Counted from the stretch's first letter, positions 1-7,157 are shown. The stretch is DNA of 12,850 nt from Holophagae bacterium (GCA_030609785.1 JAUWTC010000024.1:1-12850); one strand, 5' to 3'. Notes: generated from the sequence alone by a model not told the origin. Numbers and translations are program-made.

Positions 1-338
1 GTCGGGGGGCACTCGGAGGCCTCCAAAATCCCGAGACGGCCGCTGGTTCCGGCGCCGGCAAAAACCACAGCACCCCCACCGTCAATCGTCTCGGCAACCC
101 AGGTAGCGGCCTGAGCAATGCCCTCTTGGCTTCGGCGAACAATTTCCAAGCCACGTTGGTCTTCTTCCAAAATCAGGGAGACCACCTCTTCGGTGGACAG
201 CATGTCGAGATTCTCGGTGGACGGGTTCGAAGCCTCCGTCGCGAGGGTGCCCCAGCTCTGGTTCCCACGGGTGACCTCGGTACGAGGTTCTGGGGAATCC
301 TGGGGTTTTGACGATGAAACCTTGGTTCCATAATTCAT
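1..338 (-). CDS. murQ: N-acetylmuramic acid 6-phosphate etherase, N-terminal part (runs off the left edge)
   Basis: MurQ is a cytoplasmic lyase that removes the D-lactyl ether from MurNAc-6-phosphate, giving GlcNAc-6-phosphate in cell-wall recycling. About 112 residues are visible. The family opening is clear: a TEASNPSTENLD stretch (about residues 34-45), then the sugar-phosphate-binding (SIS domain) loop AGAGTSGRLG at 94-103, directly followed by the ASECPPT segment typical of MurQ. An in-frame TGA lies only 10-12 nt upstream of the ATG at 338, so this is the first available start. The product has an extension of about 30 residues, rich in Ser, Pro and charged residues, before the conserved region. 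No strong Shine-Dalgarno is seen. The matching kinase or transporter that makes MurNAc-6-phosphate is not in the window. The remaining two thirds lie outside. Confidence 0.92.
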   Translation of the reverse strand, partial: MNYGTKVSSSKPQDSPEPRTEVTRGNQSWGTLATEASNPSTENLDMLSTEEVVSLILEEDQRGLEIVRRSQEGIAQAATWVAETIDGGGAVVFAGAGTSGRLGILEASECPP

Positions 339-620
339 TATGCTGCGTCAAAGACTAGCTTAAGAAAACAGGCATGTCTAGCCCTATTCGGGCCCATCGT
401 TGCGCAACGGGAATGCCCACCCATTTTAACGATGTTGCTCGCGTTTTGCTAGCCTTTAGTACACTTCCTCGAATCTCTTCAAGAGAGCCTTGCCTTACAA
501 AGATACGTTCGATTTCAGCTATTATCTCCAGGCTCGGAAAGGTGTTTCTCTAATTGGAACTCGTCATCAATGCTCTGATAAAACTATAAGAAGTACTCTG
601 CAATTCCATCAACCTCAGGT
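339..620. other. Intergenic region between murQ and the SpmA/SpmB-like gene
   Basis: This 282-nt stretch is visibly richer in A and T than the flanking genes, and I see no convincing coding frame in it. It presumably carries the murQ promoter and the 3' end of the upstream minus-strand transcript. It contains the 12-bp dyad at 398-409 and three CTAGC boxes (355-359, 378-382, 449-453) in one orientation. A short AACCT/AGGTT symmetry at 611-621 overlaps the stop of the upstream gene but has no T-tract, so I do not call a terminator. Confidence 0.5.
398..409. promoter_or_regulatory. Perfect 12-bp dyad upstream of murQ, candidate operator
   Basis: CGTTGCGCAACG is a perfect palindrome about 60 bp upstream of the murQ start. 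It lies just downstream of a possible minus-strand -10 element (TAAAAT, 428 down to 423), where a repressor would block transcription. Flanking GGGC (390-393) and GCCC (415-418) add a slightly offset outer pair. The regulator is unknown, and the operator role is inferred from symmetry and position only. Confidence 0.3.
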
Positions 621-1850
621 TCAAGAGAAAAAAAGATAACAGACGAGGATCGCTGCCACGGCGCCTGCCACATCCGCAGCAAGACCACACGCCAGGGCGT
701 GGCGGGTTCGACGGATTCCGACAGAACCAAAATAGACTGCAAGCACGTAGAAAGTGGTTTCCGTGCTGCCCTGGATCACACTGACCAGACGCCCGACGAA
801 GGAGTCGGCGCCGTGCGCCTCCATGGTCTCGAGCATCAGTCCACGCGCTCCACTTCCCGACAGGGGACGCATGATCGCCGTGGGAAGACCGTCGACCCAG
901 CGGGTATCCACTCCCGTCAGGCCCACCCCCCACCGCACGCCGTCAAGCAGGAGATCCATCGCACCGCTGGCCCGGAAGATTCCGATGGCGACCAGCATCG
1001 CCACCAGGTAGGGAATGATGCCGACCGCAACGTTGAACCCCTCCTTGGCCCCCTCGACGAAGGTGTCGTACAACGGCAGGCGACGGCGAGCCGCCAGAAA
1101 GATGAAACTGACGATCACCGAGAAGATCACGAAGTTCGAGAGCACCGAACTCTGAAGTTGCATCGCCTCGCGATCCAGCCGCGAAAAGTAAACGATCATG
1201 GCGATGACCAGGGCGGTCAACCCACCGAGGTAGGCCAGGATTACCGGATTCCAAAGCCGCAGCCGCTGAACCGCCGCAGTGACGATCAGTCCGACCATCG
1301 TAGAGCAGAAGGTGGCGATCAACATGGGAATGAACACGTCGGTGGGATCGGCGGCCCCCATCTGCGCCCGGTAAACGAAGATGGTGGCCGGGATGACAGT
1401 CACGGCCGAGGTGTTGGCCACCAGGAAGAGGATCTGATCGTCACTGGCCTGCTCCGGATCGGGATTGATCTCCTGCAACTCTTTCATTGCCTTGAGCCCC
1501 AACGGAGTGGCTGCGTTGTCCAGCCCCAACATGTTGGCCGCCATGTTCATGACGATGGAACCCATGGCCGGATGCCCTTCCGGGATTCCCGGAAAGAGCC
1601 GCCGGAGCAGGGGACCGAAGGCACGGGCCAGAATGTCGACGGCGCCCCCCTTCTCCCCCAAGCGCATGATGCCCAGCCATAAGCACATGATGCCGGTCAG
1701 CCCCAGGGCGATCTCGAACCCCACCTTGGACATCTCGAACGCGGCGCTGACCATCAGCGCCCAGACGCCGAAATCACCAAAGAAAAGCGATTTCACGACA
1801 CCGATCACAAAGGCCACGAAGAAGAACCCGCCCCAGACCTTGTTCAGCAT
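621..1850 (-). CDS. SpmA/SpmB-fused integral membrane protein (nucleoside-recognition/gate domains)
   Basis: A 409-residue polytopic membrane protein joining the two halves that in Bacillus are separate spore-maturation proteins. The N-terminal half has the SpmA signature: residues NMAANMLGLDNAATPLGLKAM, then a long helix-rich stretch. The C-terminal half has the SpmB signature: PLSGSGARGLMLE, then GADSFVGRLVSVIQGSTETTF and YFGSVGIRRTRHAL. In B. subtilis spmA and spmB follow dacB and are linked to spore-core dehydration. The related E. coli yjiG/yjiH lie beside a dipeptidase gene (iadA). Here the gene overlaps the end of the M20 amidohydrolase by 7 nt (1844-1850), so the two are probably translationally coupled. 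A transport role for a small acylated or peptide-like substrate is an inference; biochemical function in non-sporulating bacteria is not established. Confidence 0.85.
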   Translation of the reverse strand: MLNKVWGGFFFVAFVIGVVKSLFFGDFGVWALMVSAAFEMSKVGFEIALGLTGIMCLWLGIMRLGEKGGAVDILARAFGPLLRRLFPGIPEGHPAMGSIVMNMAANMLGLDNAATPLGLKAMKELQEINPDPEQASDDQILFLVANTSAVTVIPATIFVYRAQMGAADPTDVFIPMLIATFCSTMVGLIVTAAVQRLRLWNPVILAYLGGLTALVIAMIVYFSRLDREAMQLQSSVLSNFVIFSVIVSFIFLAARRRLPLYDTFVEGAKEGFNVAVGIIPYLVAMLVAIGIFRASGAMDLLLDGVRWGVGLTGVDTRWVDGLPTAIMRPLSGSGARGLMLETMEAHGADSFVGRLVSVIQGSTETTFYVLAVYFGSVGIRRTRHALACGLAADVAGAVAAILVCYLFFS

Positions 1851-3040
1851 GGTTCCAACACCTTCATCGCATTCATGATCTGCAAGGCGACACCGTAGGC
1901 CATTGCGCTCTCGTCAACGTCGAAGAGCCCGTGGTGCACCTGATGCACGATGCCGCGGGCCTCATTGCGAACGCCCAGGGAGTAGTAGGCGCCCCGAGTC
2001 TCGCTCAAGTAAAAACCGAAGTCCTCCACACCCATGTTGGGTCTGGGGAAGACGACGACGTTCCCCTCGCCAAGCAATTCCTGGGCATTGGATCGCACGA
2101 TCCCCAGCAAACCGTCGTCGTTGACGACCGGATCGTAACTGGGTTCGATGACGACCTCCGCCCGGGCGCCCATCCCTAAGGCCACGCCCTCGGCCCTTTC
2201 CCGTATCTGCCGGAGCACCGACCGGCGGGTCTCCTGGGTCAGACAGCGTACGGTACCCACCAGTTCCACTCGATCGGCCACGATATTGCCCTGGGTTCCG
2301 CCCTGGATCACGCCAATGGTGATGACGGCCGCTTCGCGGGCATCGACTTGCCGGCTGACGATCGTCTGAAGGGCGGTGACCACCTGGGCCGCCGCCACGA
2401 TGGCATCAACACCTTCCCAGGGGTAGGCGCCATGGGCCGACGTGCCGTGAACGATGACCTTGAGGTCATCGGACGAGGCGTTGCGCTGCCCGAAGTGCAG
2501 TCCAACTCTGCCGACGTCCAATGCAGGATCAACGTGAAGACCGAAAATCGCATCGACCTTGGGGTTGTCGAGAGCCCCGGCCTCAACCAGCAGTCTGGCG
2601 CCTCCAACCGTCTCCTCCGCCGGCTGGAAGAGCAGTTTGACGATCCCGGGAAGCGAGGCCTTGTGCTGCATGAGCAAGCGGGCAGTGCCCAGGAGCATCG
2701 TGGTGTGCACGTCGTGACCACAGGCGTGCATCTTGCCCGGCACCTTTGACTTGTAGGCGACCTCTTTCTTGTCTTCGAGCGGCAAAGCGTCCATGTCAGC
2801 CCGCAGGGCCACGACCTTCCCGTCGTTCGGACCCCGGATCAAACCGAGCACTCCGGTGCCCCCCAGGCCCGCCTCATACTCGATCCCCATCTCGCCGAGC
2901 AGCGCCTGAATCCTGTCGGCAGTCCGGTACTCTTCCAGACCCAACTCCGGATGCTGGTGAAGGTCACGGCGAATCTCGATCATCCAGGGCAGGATGCCTC
3001 GAGCCTCCGCCAGAATCCTCTTTCTCATCTCGTCGATCAT
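1844..3040 (-). CDS. M20-family metal-dependent amidohydrolase (N-acyl-amino-acid hydrolase type)
   Basis: A 398-residue cytoplasmic-looking enzyme of the M20D group (hippurate hydrolase, IAA-amino-acid hydrolase, N-acyl-L-amino-acid amidohydrolase, N-acetyl-DAP deacetylase). It hydrolyses an amide between an acyl group and an amino acid. Dinuclear metal-site motifs are present in order: MHACGHD (C107, H109), the AEE general base and ligand (E142, E143), H169 in FGLHV, and a C-terminal HHGLFDVDE (probably H369). The inserted dimerisation domain spans roughly residues 185-300. Length is normal and there is no signal peptide. ATG 3040 is used; an ATG four codons later is possible, and no clear Shine-Dalgarno separates them. 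It heads a minus-strand pair with the SpmA/SpmB-like gene and is divergent from a GntR regulator. The substrate is unknown; N-acetyl-DAP deacetylase is an alternative given lysA nearby. Confidence 0.9.
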   Translation of the reverse strand: MIDEMRKRILAEARGILPWMIEIRRDLHQHPELGLEEYRTADRIQALLGEMGIEYEAGLGGTGVLGLIRGPNDGKVVALRADMDALPLEDKKEVAYKSKVPGKMHACGHDVHTTMLLGTARLLMQHKASLPGIVKLLFQPAEETVGGARLLVEAGALDNPKVDAIFGLHVDPALDVGRVGLHFGQRNASSDDLKVIVHGTSAHGAYPWEGVDAIVAAAQVVTALQTIVSRQVDAREAAVITIGVIQGGTQGNIVADRVELVGTVRCLTQETRRSVLRQIRERAEGVALGMGARAEVVIEPSYDPVVNDDGLLGIVRSNAQELLGEGNVVVFPRPNMGVEDFGFYLSETRGAYYSLGVRNEARGIVHQVHHGLFDVDESAMAYGVALQIMNAMKVLEPC

Positions 3041-3178
3041 TGAGCGAACATACCACGAACGATGCTTGGGCTGATGGGATCAGCCGCCATAACAGAACAG
3101 TCCCTCCGTTTCGCCCCTCAGGTGCTTCGCCGACCGCAGCAGGAAATGGGTGAGGAAAGCGGGATAGGTGGGATCTTC

Positions 3179-3195
3179 GCTAGCTTCTTGCTAGC
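3179..3195. promoter_or_regulatory. Tandem GCTAGC sites one helical turn apart, candidate autoregulatory operator
   Basis: Two GCTAGC palindromes (3179-3184 and 3190-3195) lie 11 bp apart centre to centre, on the same DNA face, in the divergent region between the amidohydrolase and the GntR gene. The downstream copy overlaps a possible -35 (TTGCTA, 3188-3193), set 17 nt before a weak -10 (TGCTAT, 3211-3216). This suits autorepression by the adjacent GntR protein, but the motif is not the usual FadR-type TNGTNNNACNA half-site pair. The regulator assignment is inference. Confidence 0.35.
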
Positions 3196-3253
3196 CTCAA
3201 GACCAAAGCGTGCTATTGTTGACGCCAAAGGCGCGAGAAGGCCGCGTCTTCAC

Positions 3254-3259
3254 AGGGAG
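3254..3259 (+). promoter_or_regulatory. Ribosome binding site fixing the TTG start of the GntR gene
   Basis: AGGGAG lies 5 nt before TTG at 3265. It supports this non-ATG start; the first in-frame ATG (position 3553) falls well inside the conserved domain. Confidence 0.6.
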
Positions 3260-3264
3260 ACTCA

Positions 3265-3987
3265 TTGACGACGACTGAACCTTCCAAAACTCCGGGCCAC
3301 ACCGCCGGCGCCAGCCGGCTCGACGAAAGCTACGAGGCTTTGCGCGAGCTCATCGTCAGCGGTGAGTTTCCACCTGGCAGCAGGATCATCGAAGCGAGCA
3401 TCGCCGAGCAGTTGAGCGTGAGCCGGCGAACGGTGCAAGCGGCGCTGACGCGTCTGCAACACGAAGGATTGATCCAACGCCCGGAGGGCCAACGATCACC
3501 ATACCTCGTCGCCTGGCTCACCATCAGAGGCTATCGCGAGGTTGTCGACATCATGCTGGCCGTGGAATGCCTGGCCGCGCGGCGCGCGGCCGAGCTCGGA
3601 GAGCAGCAGCGGCTGCGGCTCGCCGAGGAACTGAGGGCCATCAACGACGAACTCCTCCGAGCGAGCACTGAGCCGACACCGAACATCAAACGTATCGAGG
3701 AACTCGATTGGGAGTTTCACAGCCATCTGGCCCGCGCGGTTCTGGGCAGCCGATTGATGACGATCTACATTGCCCAGCGACCTTCGATCGAGCTCTACGG
3801 GCGGAACTACTGCTCACAAATGATCGACACGAGACCGGCGTCGGCCTCAGAACACCGGACGTTGATCGAGGCCATCGAGTGCGGCGACGGCAACGCATCC
3901 GACCTTGCGATGCGGAACAACTGGAACAACGCCTACGAACGTTACGCCAAGGCCATCAAGGACAGCGCCGAGCAGGGAGCCTGGTAG
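3265..3987 (+). CDS. GntR-family transcriptional regulator with FCD ligand-binding domain
   Basis: A 240-residue regulator of the FadR/FCD subfamily. Residues about 17-75 form the winged helix-turn-helix: an ALRELIVSGEFPPGSRI stretch, a recognition helix at VSRRTVQAALTRLQ, and the wing HEGLIQR. Residues about 90-230 form the all-helical FCD domain, which in relatives binds a metal and often a carboxylate effector. Three of the four usual metal ligands are visible: D148 and H152 (DWEFH), and H197 (SEHRTLIEAI). The fourth His, normally in MRxH, is Asn219 (MRNNW). The TTG start follows AGGGAG by 5 nt. The gene is divergent from the amidohydrolase/SpmAB pair, the usual arrangement for a regulator controlling its neighbours, so it probably senses the substrate or product of that pair. 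Its 3' end is convergent with lysA. Confidence 0.9.
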   Translation: MTTTEPSKTPGHTAGASRLDESYEALRELIVSGEFPPGSRIIEASIAEQLSVSRRTVQAALTRLQHEGLIQRPEGQRSPYLVAWLTIRGYREVVDIMLAVECLAARRAAELGEQQRLRLAEELRAINDELLRASTEPTPNIKRIEELDWEFHSHLARAVLGSRLMTIYIAQRPSIELYGRNYCSQMIDTRPASASEHRTLIEAIECGDGNASDLAMRNNWNNAYERYAKAIKDSAEQGAW

Positions 3988-4125
3988 GACGCCGGAAGCG
4001 GCTCCTGACGAAGCATGAAAATGCACGACGCCTTTTCGGGCCCATTCCCGAGTGCCTGTCAGCTCAAGCGCATGCAAAACTACCCAGGATGACGAATTGC
4101 CACCGATGAACCCATGGTCTAGTTT

Positions 4126-4214
4126 TGAACCGCCAAGACGCAAAGAGCGCTAAGGATTTTGATTTCAATGGTTTCTTTGCGTTCCCTTTGCGGTCTTTGC
4201 GTCTTGGCGGTTCA
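4126..4214. repeat. Hairpin-forming inverted repeat built of CGCAAAGA-type octamers
   Basis: The left arm (4126-4155) and right arm (4185-4214) pair at 28 of 30 positions, including 20 consecutive perfect base pairs at the outer end, around a 29-nt loop. Each arm is built from degenerate CGC(A/C)AAGA units; the right arm read in reverse has further CGCAAAG units running into the loop. It fills the gap between the convergent gntR and lysA genes. It could stop transcription from both sides as a structure, although neither side has a clean T-tract. It has the size and form of a small palindromic mobile or MITE-like element, but no target-site duplication is evident to me. Confidence 0.8.
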
Positions 4215-4273
4215 TTTGTCTTCTTGTCCTGGCCGCATCGATGTCGTTTTCTGAATTTTGCACGCGGCTAAGC

Positions 4274-5650
4274 TTAAAGCTCCCGGGGCGACACCTCGGT
4301 CTCCAACAACGTCGCCTGTTCTTGGCGCTTGTTGATCAGCACCGAGCGTCCACCATCCACCAGGACCTCTGCACAGCGTGGATGGTCGTTGTAGTTCGAG
4401 CTCATGGACATGCCGTAGGCGCCCGCTGAGAACACAGCGACCAGGTCGCCCCGCTGGACTTTGGGCAGATTCCGCTCCCGGGCGAGGAAATCACCGGTCT
4501 CGCAAATCGGCCCAACGACGTCACTGGGGTGAAGGTCCGGAAGCTCAAGGTCTTCCATCGCCGAAGGCGGCACATGGCCTGCCTCGACCCGGACGGGCCA
4601 CACGAAATGGAAGGCCCGGTAGAACGCAGGACGGATCAGAGTGTGCATGCCGGCGTCACAGATGACGAAGCGCTTGCGGCGGCCCTCCTTGACATGATGC
4701 ACACGGGTGAGCAGCACCCCGGCGTTGGCCATGATCGACCGGCCCGGTTCCAGCACGATCTGCAGGCCATTCTTGGCGCGTGTTTCCAGCAGGGGAACCA
4801 GCACCTCGGCAAAGTCCTCGATATCCGGAGACTCTCCATCCGAATAGTTCATCGGCCAGCCGCCACCCAGATCCAGAACCTTGACGACATGCCCGGCGCC
4901 TTCGAGCCGGTAAATCAACTCCAGGAGTACCCGAACCGCGGACTCGAAGGGCTCAGTTTCACGTACCGGCGAGCCGATGTGCACGTGCAGACCGGTCACC
5001 TCGATCGACGGATTGTCCTTGAAGGCCTCGAAAAGAACCGGCACGCGGGCCACCGCGACGCCAAATTTGTTTTCTTCCTTGCCGGTCGTGGTGTATTCGT
5101 GGGTTCGGGCATCGACATCCGGATTGACCCGGATACACACCCGCGCCACGACTCCGAGTTCGGCCGCAACCTCGGCGAGGACTTCCAACTCGCTTTCGCT
5201 TTCCACGTTAAAAAGGCCGACGGGACCGCGATCCTCGATGTTTCTACCGCCCAAACGCTCGGCGGCATCCTTGAGAGGACTCCAACGACCATCGAGGGCC
5301 GCTTTCTGTTCAGCCCTGGTCTTGCCGACGCCGGCGAAGACAATCTCTTCCATCGGCGTTCCGGCCAGCCAAGCCCTCTCGAGTTCACCACCGGAGACCA
5401 CGTCCATGCCGGCGCCCTGTTCGCGAAGCAGGCGCAGGATATTGATGTTGGACGACGCCTTGACGGCGTAGTGGAGCTTGGCGCCAATGGGTGCGAAGGC
5501 CCGTTCGATCCTTCGATAGGACGACCGGATTGCATCGGCGGAATAAACGAAGGTCGGAGTCCCCGCGGCGTCGGCGATCTCGGTCACAGGGACATCGCCC
5601 GCATGGAGCACACCGTCACGGTAGGTAAATGCGTCAAAGGGATGATTCAT
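4274..5650 (-). CDS. lysA: Diaminopimelate decarboxylase
   Basis: A 458-residue cytoplasmic PLP enzyme of fold type III that converts meso-2,6-diaminopimelate to L-lysine and CO2, the last step of lysine synthesis. Motifs: PLP lysine K64 in YAVKASSN; HIGS (224-227) and the GGG loop (262-264), which contact PLP; EPGR (301-304); the CETGD active-site segment (383-387), which reaches across the dimer; and Y412 in GAYGMSMSSNYN. The protein is somewhat longer than usual because about 23 extra residues (roughly 120-143) lie between the GVGKT loop and LFNVES. Start ATG 5650 has GAGG about 9 nt upstream. The gene follows the serine hydrolase with a 10-nt gap, so the two likely share a transcript. The link to cell-wall degrading genes suggests it can draw on recycled DAP as well as on biosynthesis. 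Confidence 0.97.
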   Translation of the reverse strand: MNHPFDAFTYRDGVLHAGDVPVTEIADAAGTPTFVYSADAIRSSYRRIERAFAPIGAKLHYAVKASSNINILRLLREQGAGMDVVSGGELERAWLAGTPMEEIVFAGVGKTRAEQKAALDGRWSPLKDAAERLGGRNIEDRGPVGLFNVESESELEVLAEVAAELGVVARVCIRVNPDVDARTHEYTTTGKEENKFGVAVARVPVLFEAFKDNPSIEVTGLHVHIGSPVRETEPFESAVRVLLELIYRLEGAGHVVKVLDLGGGWPMNYSDGESPDIEDFAEVLVPLLETRAKNGLQIVLEPGRSIMANAGVLLTRVHHVKEGRRKRFVICDAGMHTLIRPAFYRAFHFVWPVRVEAGHVPPSAMEDLELPDLHPSDVVGPICETGDFLARERNLPKVQRGDLVAVFSAGAYGMSMSSNYNDHPRCAEVLVDGGRSVLINKRQEQATLLETEVSPREL

Positions 5651-5660
5651 GTCAGTGTCC

Positions 5661-7109
5661 TCAAGGTTTCTTTGGAAAGATGTAGTCGTTGCGCCGCTTG
5701 ATGCGGATGACCGCGCCGTCGTCGTCGAGTTCGAAAGTCATCCCCTCGTTGTCGGGCCTACGGAAGGTCGCACCCTCAACCGGAATCAGGGTTGTGTAGC
5801 CGGCCGAAGCGCTTTCGTCCGGCGGATATTCATAGCCGAATTCAACCAGTTTCCCACCGAGGATCAAGATCTCGTACTCCCAGCCCCAGGGATCCGAATA
5901 CAGGCCGACGTAGTTCTGCCAGGCCGGATCCTCAACTGGTTTCTTGGCAACCGTTTCCGGCCGGGTCGCCTTCAGCAGCGCCGGCCCGACCACTTCGTAG
6001 GCTTGACGGCTGAAAAGAGAGGGACTCCGGTCGTCGGCATTGAGAACGGCGATCACGGCAATCTTCTCCTCCGGCACCATCATCAAACTGCTGCGATTAC
6101 CGCCGATCCAGCCGCCATGACCGACGAAGTTCTTGCCGCTTCGGCGGGACACGGAAAAGCCGAGGCCCCGGCCGCCGGAGAAGCTGGGGTAGACCCAATG
6201 GACCCGCTGCATCTCGCGCAGGGTGCTGCCTTTGAGGATCTGTGCGCCTTCGGCCGGACCATCGGAAAACTGAAGGGAGGCAAAGCGTGCGATGTCCTCG
6301 ACCGTCGAAACCATATTGGCGGCCGGTCCGATGGCACCCGCATCGTAGTAGTCGAAGATGTCTCTGCTGCCATCGGGCCCCATGAGCATGTAGGGCGTGG
6401 CCCGACGTTGCAGCAACGCCTCGTCCGGCGCGCCGCTCGAACTCGACATCCCCAGCGGCTTGAAGATCTCCTTCTCCAGAAACCCAGCCCAAGACAAGCC
6501 CGAAACTTCTGTCACAACTTCTCCCAGAATCGACATGCCGAGGTTGGAATAGTGGTAGGTCGTTTCCGGAGGCGCCACCGCATCCTGAGTCGGAACCACT
6601 TGAGCCAGCTGCTCCCGACTGGGAAAGACATGGTCGGTCCAGTAGGGCACATCCGCCTCTCGGGGGAGCCCCGAGGTATGGGTCAACAACTGGCGAATGG
6701 TGATCTCCGGCGCATCCGGGAAGGAGTGATTGATCCGAAACCAGGGCAGGTACATCGAAACCGGGTCATCCAGCCGGAGCTTCCCCTGATCCCGAAGCAG
6801 CATGATCGCGGTGGAGGTAAAGACCTTGGTGACCGATCCCATCCGGTAGACGGTCGACGGCGTCGCGGGGATCTTCCTCTCCACATCGCTGAAGCCATAA
6901 CCCTTCGACCAGATGATCTCCTGATCGAAAACGATGGCAATGGAGAGACCAGGCAATCCGTGATACTCGACCTGCTGTTCGATCCACCGGTCCAGCACCG
7001 TGAGAGCGTCTGCGACTTCCGAACGCTCTTGCAGGGTTCCCTCGGCCCCGACCAGCAGGGGAATCGACATCGCAAAAATCAGTGAGACGACAACGGGTTT
7101 CCAACGCAT
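5661..7109 (-). CDS. Exported serine hydrolase, class C beta-lactamase/penicillin-binding-protein fold
   Basis: A 482-residue exported enzyme with a Sec signal peptide (residues about 1-22, basic start then a hydrophobic core ending VGA). The catalytic domain (about 35-370) has SVTK (S92-K95) as nucleophile and base, YSN (187-189) and HGG (331-333) in place of the KTG triad. Members include D,D-peptidases, D-aminopeptidases, esterases and AmiE-type amidases, so the substrate is not decided by fold. A C-terminal beta-rich domain (about 385-482) resembles the accessory domain common in this group. The reading frame stays open upstream to 7766, but that part lies antisense to the M14 gene. ATG 7109 is chosen because AAGGGG lies 7 nt before it, the signal peptide starts there, and a -10 box lies 43 nt upstream. 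It sits 10 nt before lysA, so a peptidoglycan or D-amino-acid substrate is a reasonable guess. Confidence 0.88.
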   Translation of the reverse strand: MRWKPVVVSLIFAMSIPLLVGAEGTLQERSEVADALTVLDRWIEQQVEYHGLPGLSIAIVFDQEIIWSKGYGFSDVERKIPATPSTVYRMGSVTKVFTSTAIMLLRDQGKLRLDDPVSMYLPWFRINHSFPDAPEITIRQLLTHTSGLPREADVPYWTDHVFPSREQLAQVVPTQDAVAPPETTYHYSNLGMSILGEVVTEVSGLSWAGFLEKEIFKPLGMSSSSGAPDEALLQRRATPYMLMGPDGSRDIFDYYDAGAIGPAANMVSTVEDIARFASLQFSDGPAEGAQILKGSTLREMQRVHWVYPSFSGGRGLGFSVSRRSGKNFVGHGGWIGGNRSSLMMVPEEKIAVIAVLNADDRSPSLFSRQAYEVVGPALLKATRPETVAKKPVEDPAWQNYVGLYSDPWGWEYEILILGGKLVEFGYEYPPDESASAGYTTLIPVEGATFRRPDNEGMTFELDDDGAVIRIKRRNDYIFPKKP

Positions 7110-7116
7110 TCCAGAG

Positions 7117-7122
7117 CCCCTT
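7117..7122 (-). promoter_or_regulatory. Ribosome binding site deciding the serine hydrolase start
   Basis: On the minus strand AAGGGG sits 7 nt before ATG 7109. It favours this start over an in-frame ATG at 7148, which would put 13 polar residues before the signal peptide. Confidence 0.6.
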
Positions 7123-7151
7123 TCGACAGCCGGGACGGCTTCGAGCATCGG

Positions 7152-7157
7152 ATTATA
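7152..7157 (-). promoter_or_regulatory. Consensus -10 box for the serine hydrolase-lysA operon
   Basis: The minus strand reads TATAAT, a perfect -10 hexamer, in the 105-bp divergent region. It predicts a transcript start near 7145 and a leader of about 35 nt carrying the AAGGGG site. No good -35 is visible at the usual distance. On the plus strand a weaker TACAAT (7203-7208) lies so close to ATG 7215 that the M14 mRNA could be leaderless, which would fit its lack of a Shine-Dalgarno. Confidence 0.4.

Noticed and set aside
699..1682. 327-codon plus-strand frame over the SpmA/SpmB-like gene
   Set aside because: His/Asp/Gln-rich translation typical of the complement of a hydrophobic membrane-protein gene.
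3986..4007. Small hairpin (AGGA-C-GCC / GGCTCCT) at the gntR stop as an intrinsic terminator
   Set aside because: Only seven pairs with a bulge, overlapping the stop codon, and no T-run follows.
4126..4214. CRISPR array or integron attC site
   Set aside because: There are no regularly spaced unique spacers, no cas or integrase genes, and no attC core sites; the structure is one hairpin of short degenerate units.
4529..5701. 390-codon plus-strand frame over lysA
   Set aside because: Antisense to lysA, which has every expected motif; long open complements are common in GC-rich genes.
5649..7085. 478-codon plus-strand frame over the serine hydrolase
   Set aside because: Antisense shadow of a gene with clear SxxK, YxN and HGG motifs; its translation is rich in Arg, Gln and His with no recognisable domain.
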